A stretch of DNA of 5,225 nt from Deferribacteraceae bacterium (lineage in GTDB: Bacteria; Chrysiogenota; Deferribacteres; Deferribacterales; JAISNW01). Location: contig JAITWF010000063.1 of the NCBI GenBank assembly GCA_031285415.1, forward strand, positions 1-5,225, written 5' to 3'. Below the pieces are notes generated by a model that worked only from the letters and a program-made list of their open reading frames with translations, was not told the DNA's origin and made no database searches. Within the stretch, counting starts at the first letter, position 1; the number at the start of each line of letters is the position of its first letter. Below, piece by piece: positions 5,080 through 5,225 of the stretch. Made by a program: the position numbers and the translations under genes.

Positions 5080-5225
5080 TTTCTTGTATTGTGCTGACCG
5101 TAGCCTAAAGTACCCCACCCATCAGCGTGGCGAGTAGATGTACCAATATGGCGAATCCTCGTTATACGTGCATTATGCACAACGGCTGCCACAGCTGCCG
5201 ATATTAACACGATGGTATGCGGCTC
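5076..5225 (-). CDS. OadG-family small subunit of the decarboxylase, C-terminal fragment (5' part off-window)
   Basis: Forty-nine residues and a TAA stop are visible; the frame stays open to the window edge. The fragment reads TIVLISAAVAAVV near its start, the conserved I-S-A-A-V-A-A helix that follows the charged linker in OadG/MmdD-type proteins. It then has a basic RITRIRHI segment and a tail with W37 and Q44-H45-N46-T47-R48, which resembles the W..aGRqeqhntR-type tails I recall from this family. The single N-terminal membrane helix would lie off-window. OadG-type subunits hold the soluble and membrane parts of the complex together. Position directly before the biotin carrier matches the delta subunit of the alpha-delta-gamma-beta order. 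The identification rests on a short fragment plus context. Confidence 0.75.
   Translation of the reverse strand, partial: EPHTIVLISAAVAAVVHNARITRIRHIGTSTRHADGWGTLGYGQHNTRN

Overview
The window suggests an anaerobic, probably Gram-negative bacterium that couples a decarboxylation to sodium export. The basis is a membrane decarboxylase operon of the OadB/MmdB/GcdB type on the minus strand. Base composition is moderate. Nothing in the window fixes the phylum, and I do not name one.

Layout. Positions 1-2619 (+) hold the 3' part of a large gene whose start lies left of the window. It encodes seven divergent Ig-like modules of about 75-85 residues, followed by a C-terminal beta-propeller of about seven blades with Asp-box-like S-x-D-G-x-x-W motifs. 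It is probably an exported surface or adhesion-type protein. A strong hairpin at 2649-2674 separates it from a convergent minus-strand cluster and can terminate transcription from both sides.

The minus-strand cluster, read right to left, contains four parts. First is the C-terminal 49 residues of an OadG-type small subunit, cut by the window edge. Second is a free-standing 129-residue biotin carrier protein. Third is the 375-residue sodium-translocating beta subunit. Fourth, after only 13 nt, is an MntA-HepT toxin-antitoxin pair (antitoxin nucleotidyltransferase first, HEPN toxin second, coding regions overlapping). The order small subunit, biotin carrier, beta matches the delta-gamma-beta order of methylmalonyl-CoA or glutaconyl-CoA decarboxylases. 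The carboxyltransferase alpha subunit, which would define the substrate, should lie just right of the window.

The two gaps inside the decarboxylase operon carry unusual structure. The 161-nt gap before the biotin carrier holds a 120-bp imperfect palindrome with 15-bp terminal inverted repeats. It lies close to a 10-bp direct repeat that duplicates the Shine-Dalgarno sequence. The 80-nt gap before the beta subunit holds a 35-bp palindrome. Both gaps share a flanking motif of about 21 bp and the same ACTTGAT at the hairpin apex, so they look like two members of one small palindromic repeat family inserted between cotranscribed genes. There is no gene-free stretch longer than 300 bases.
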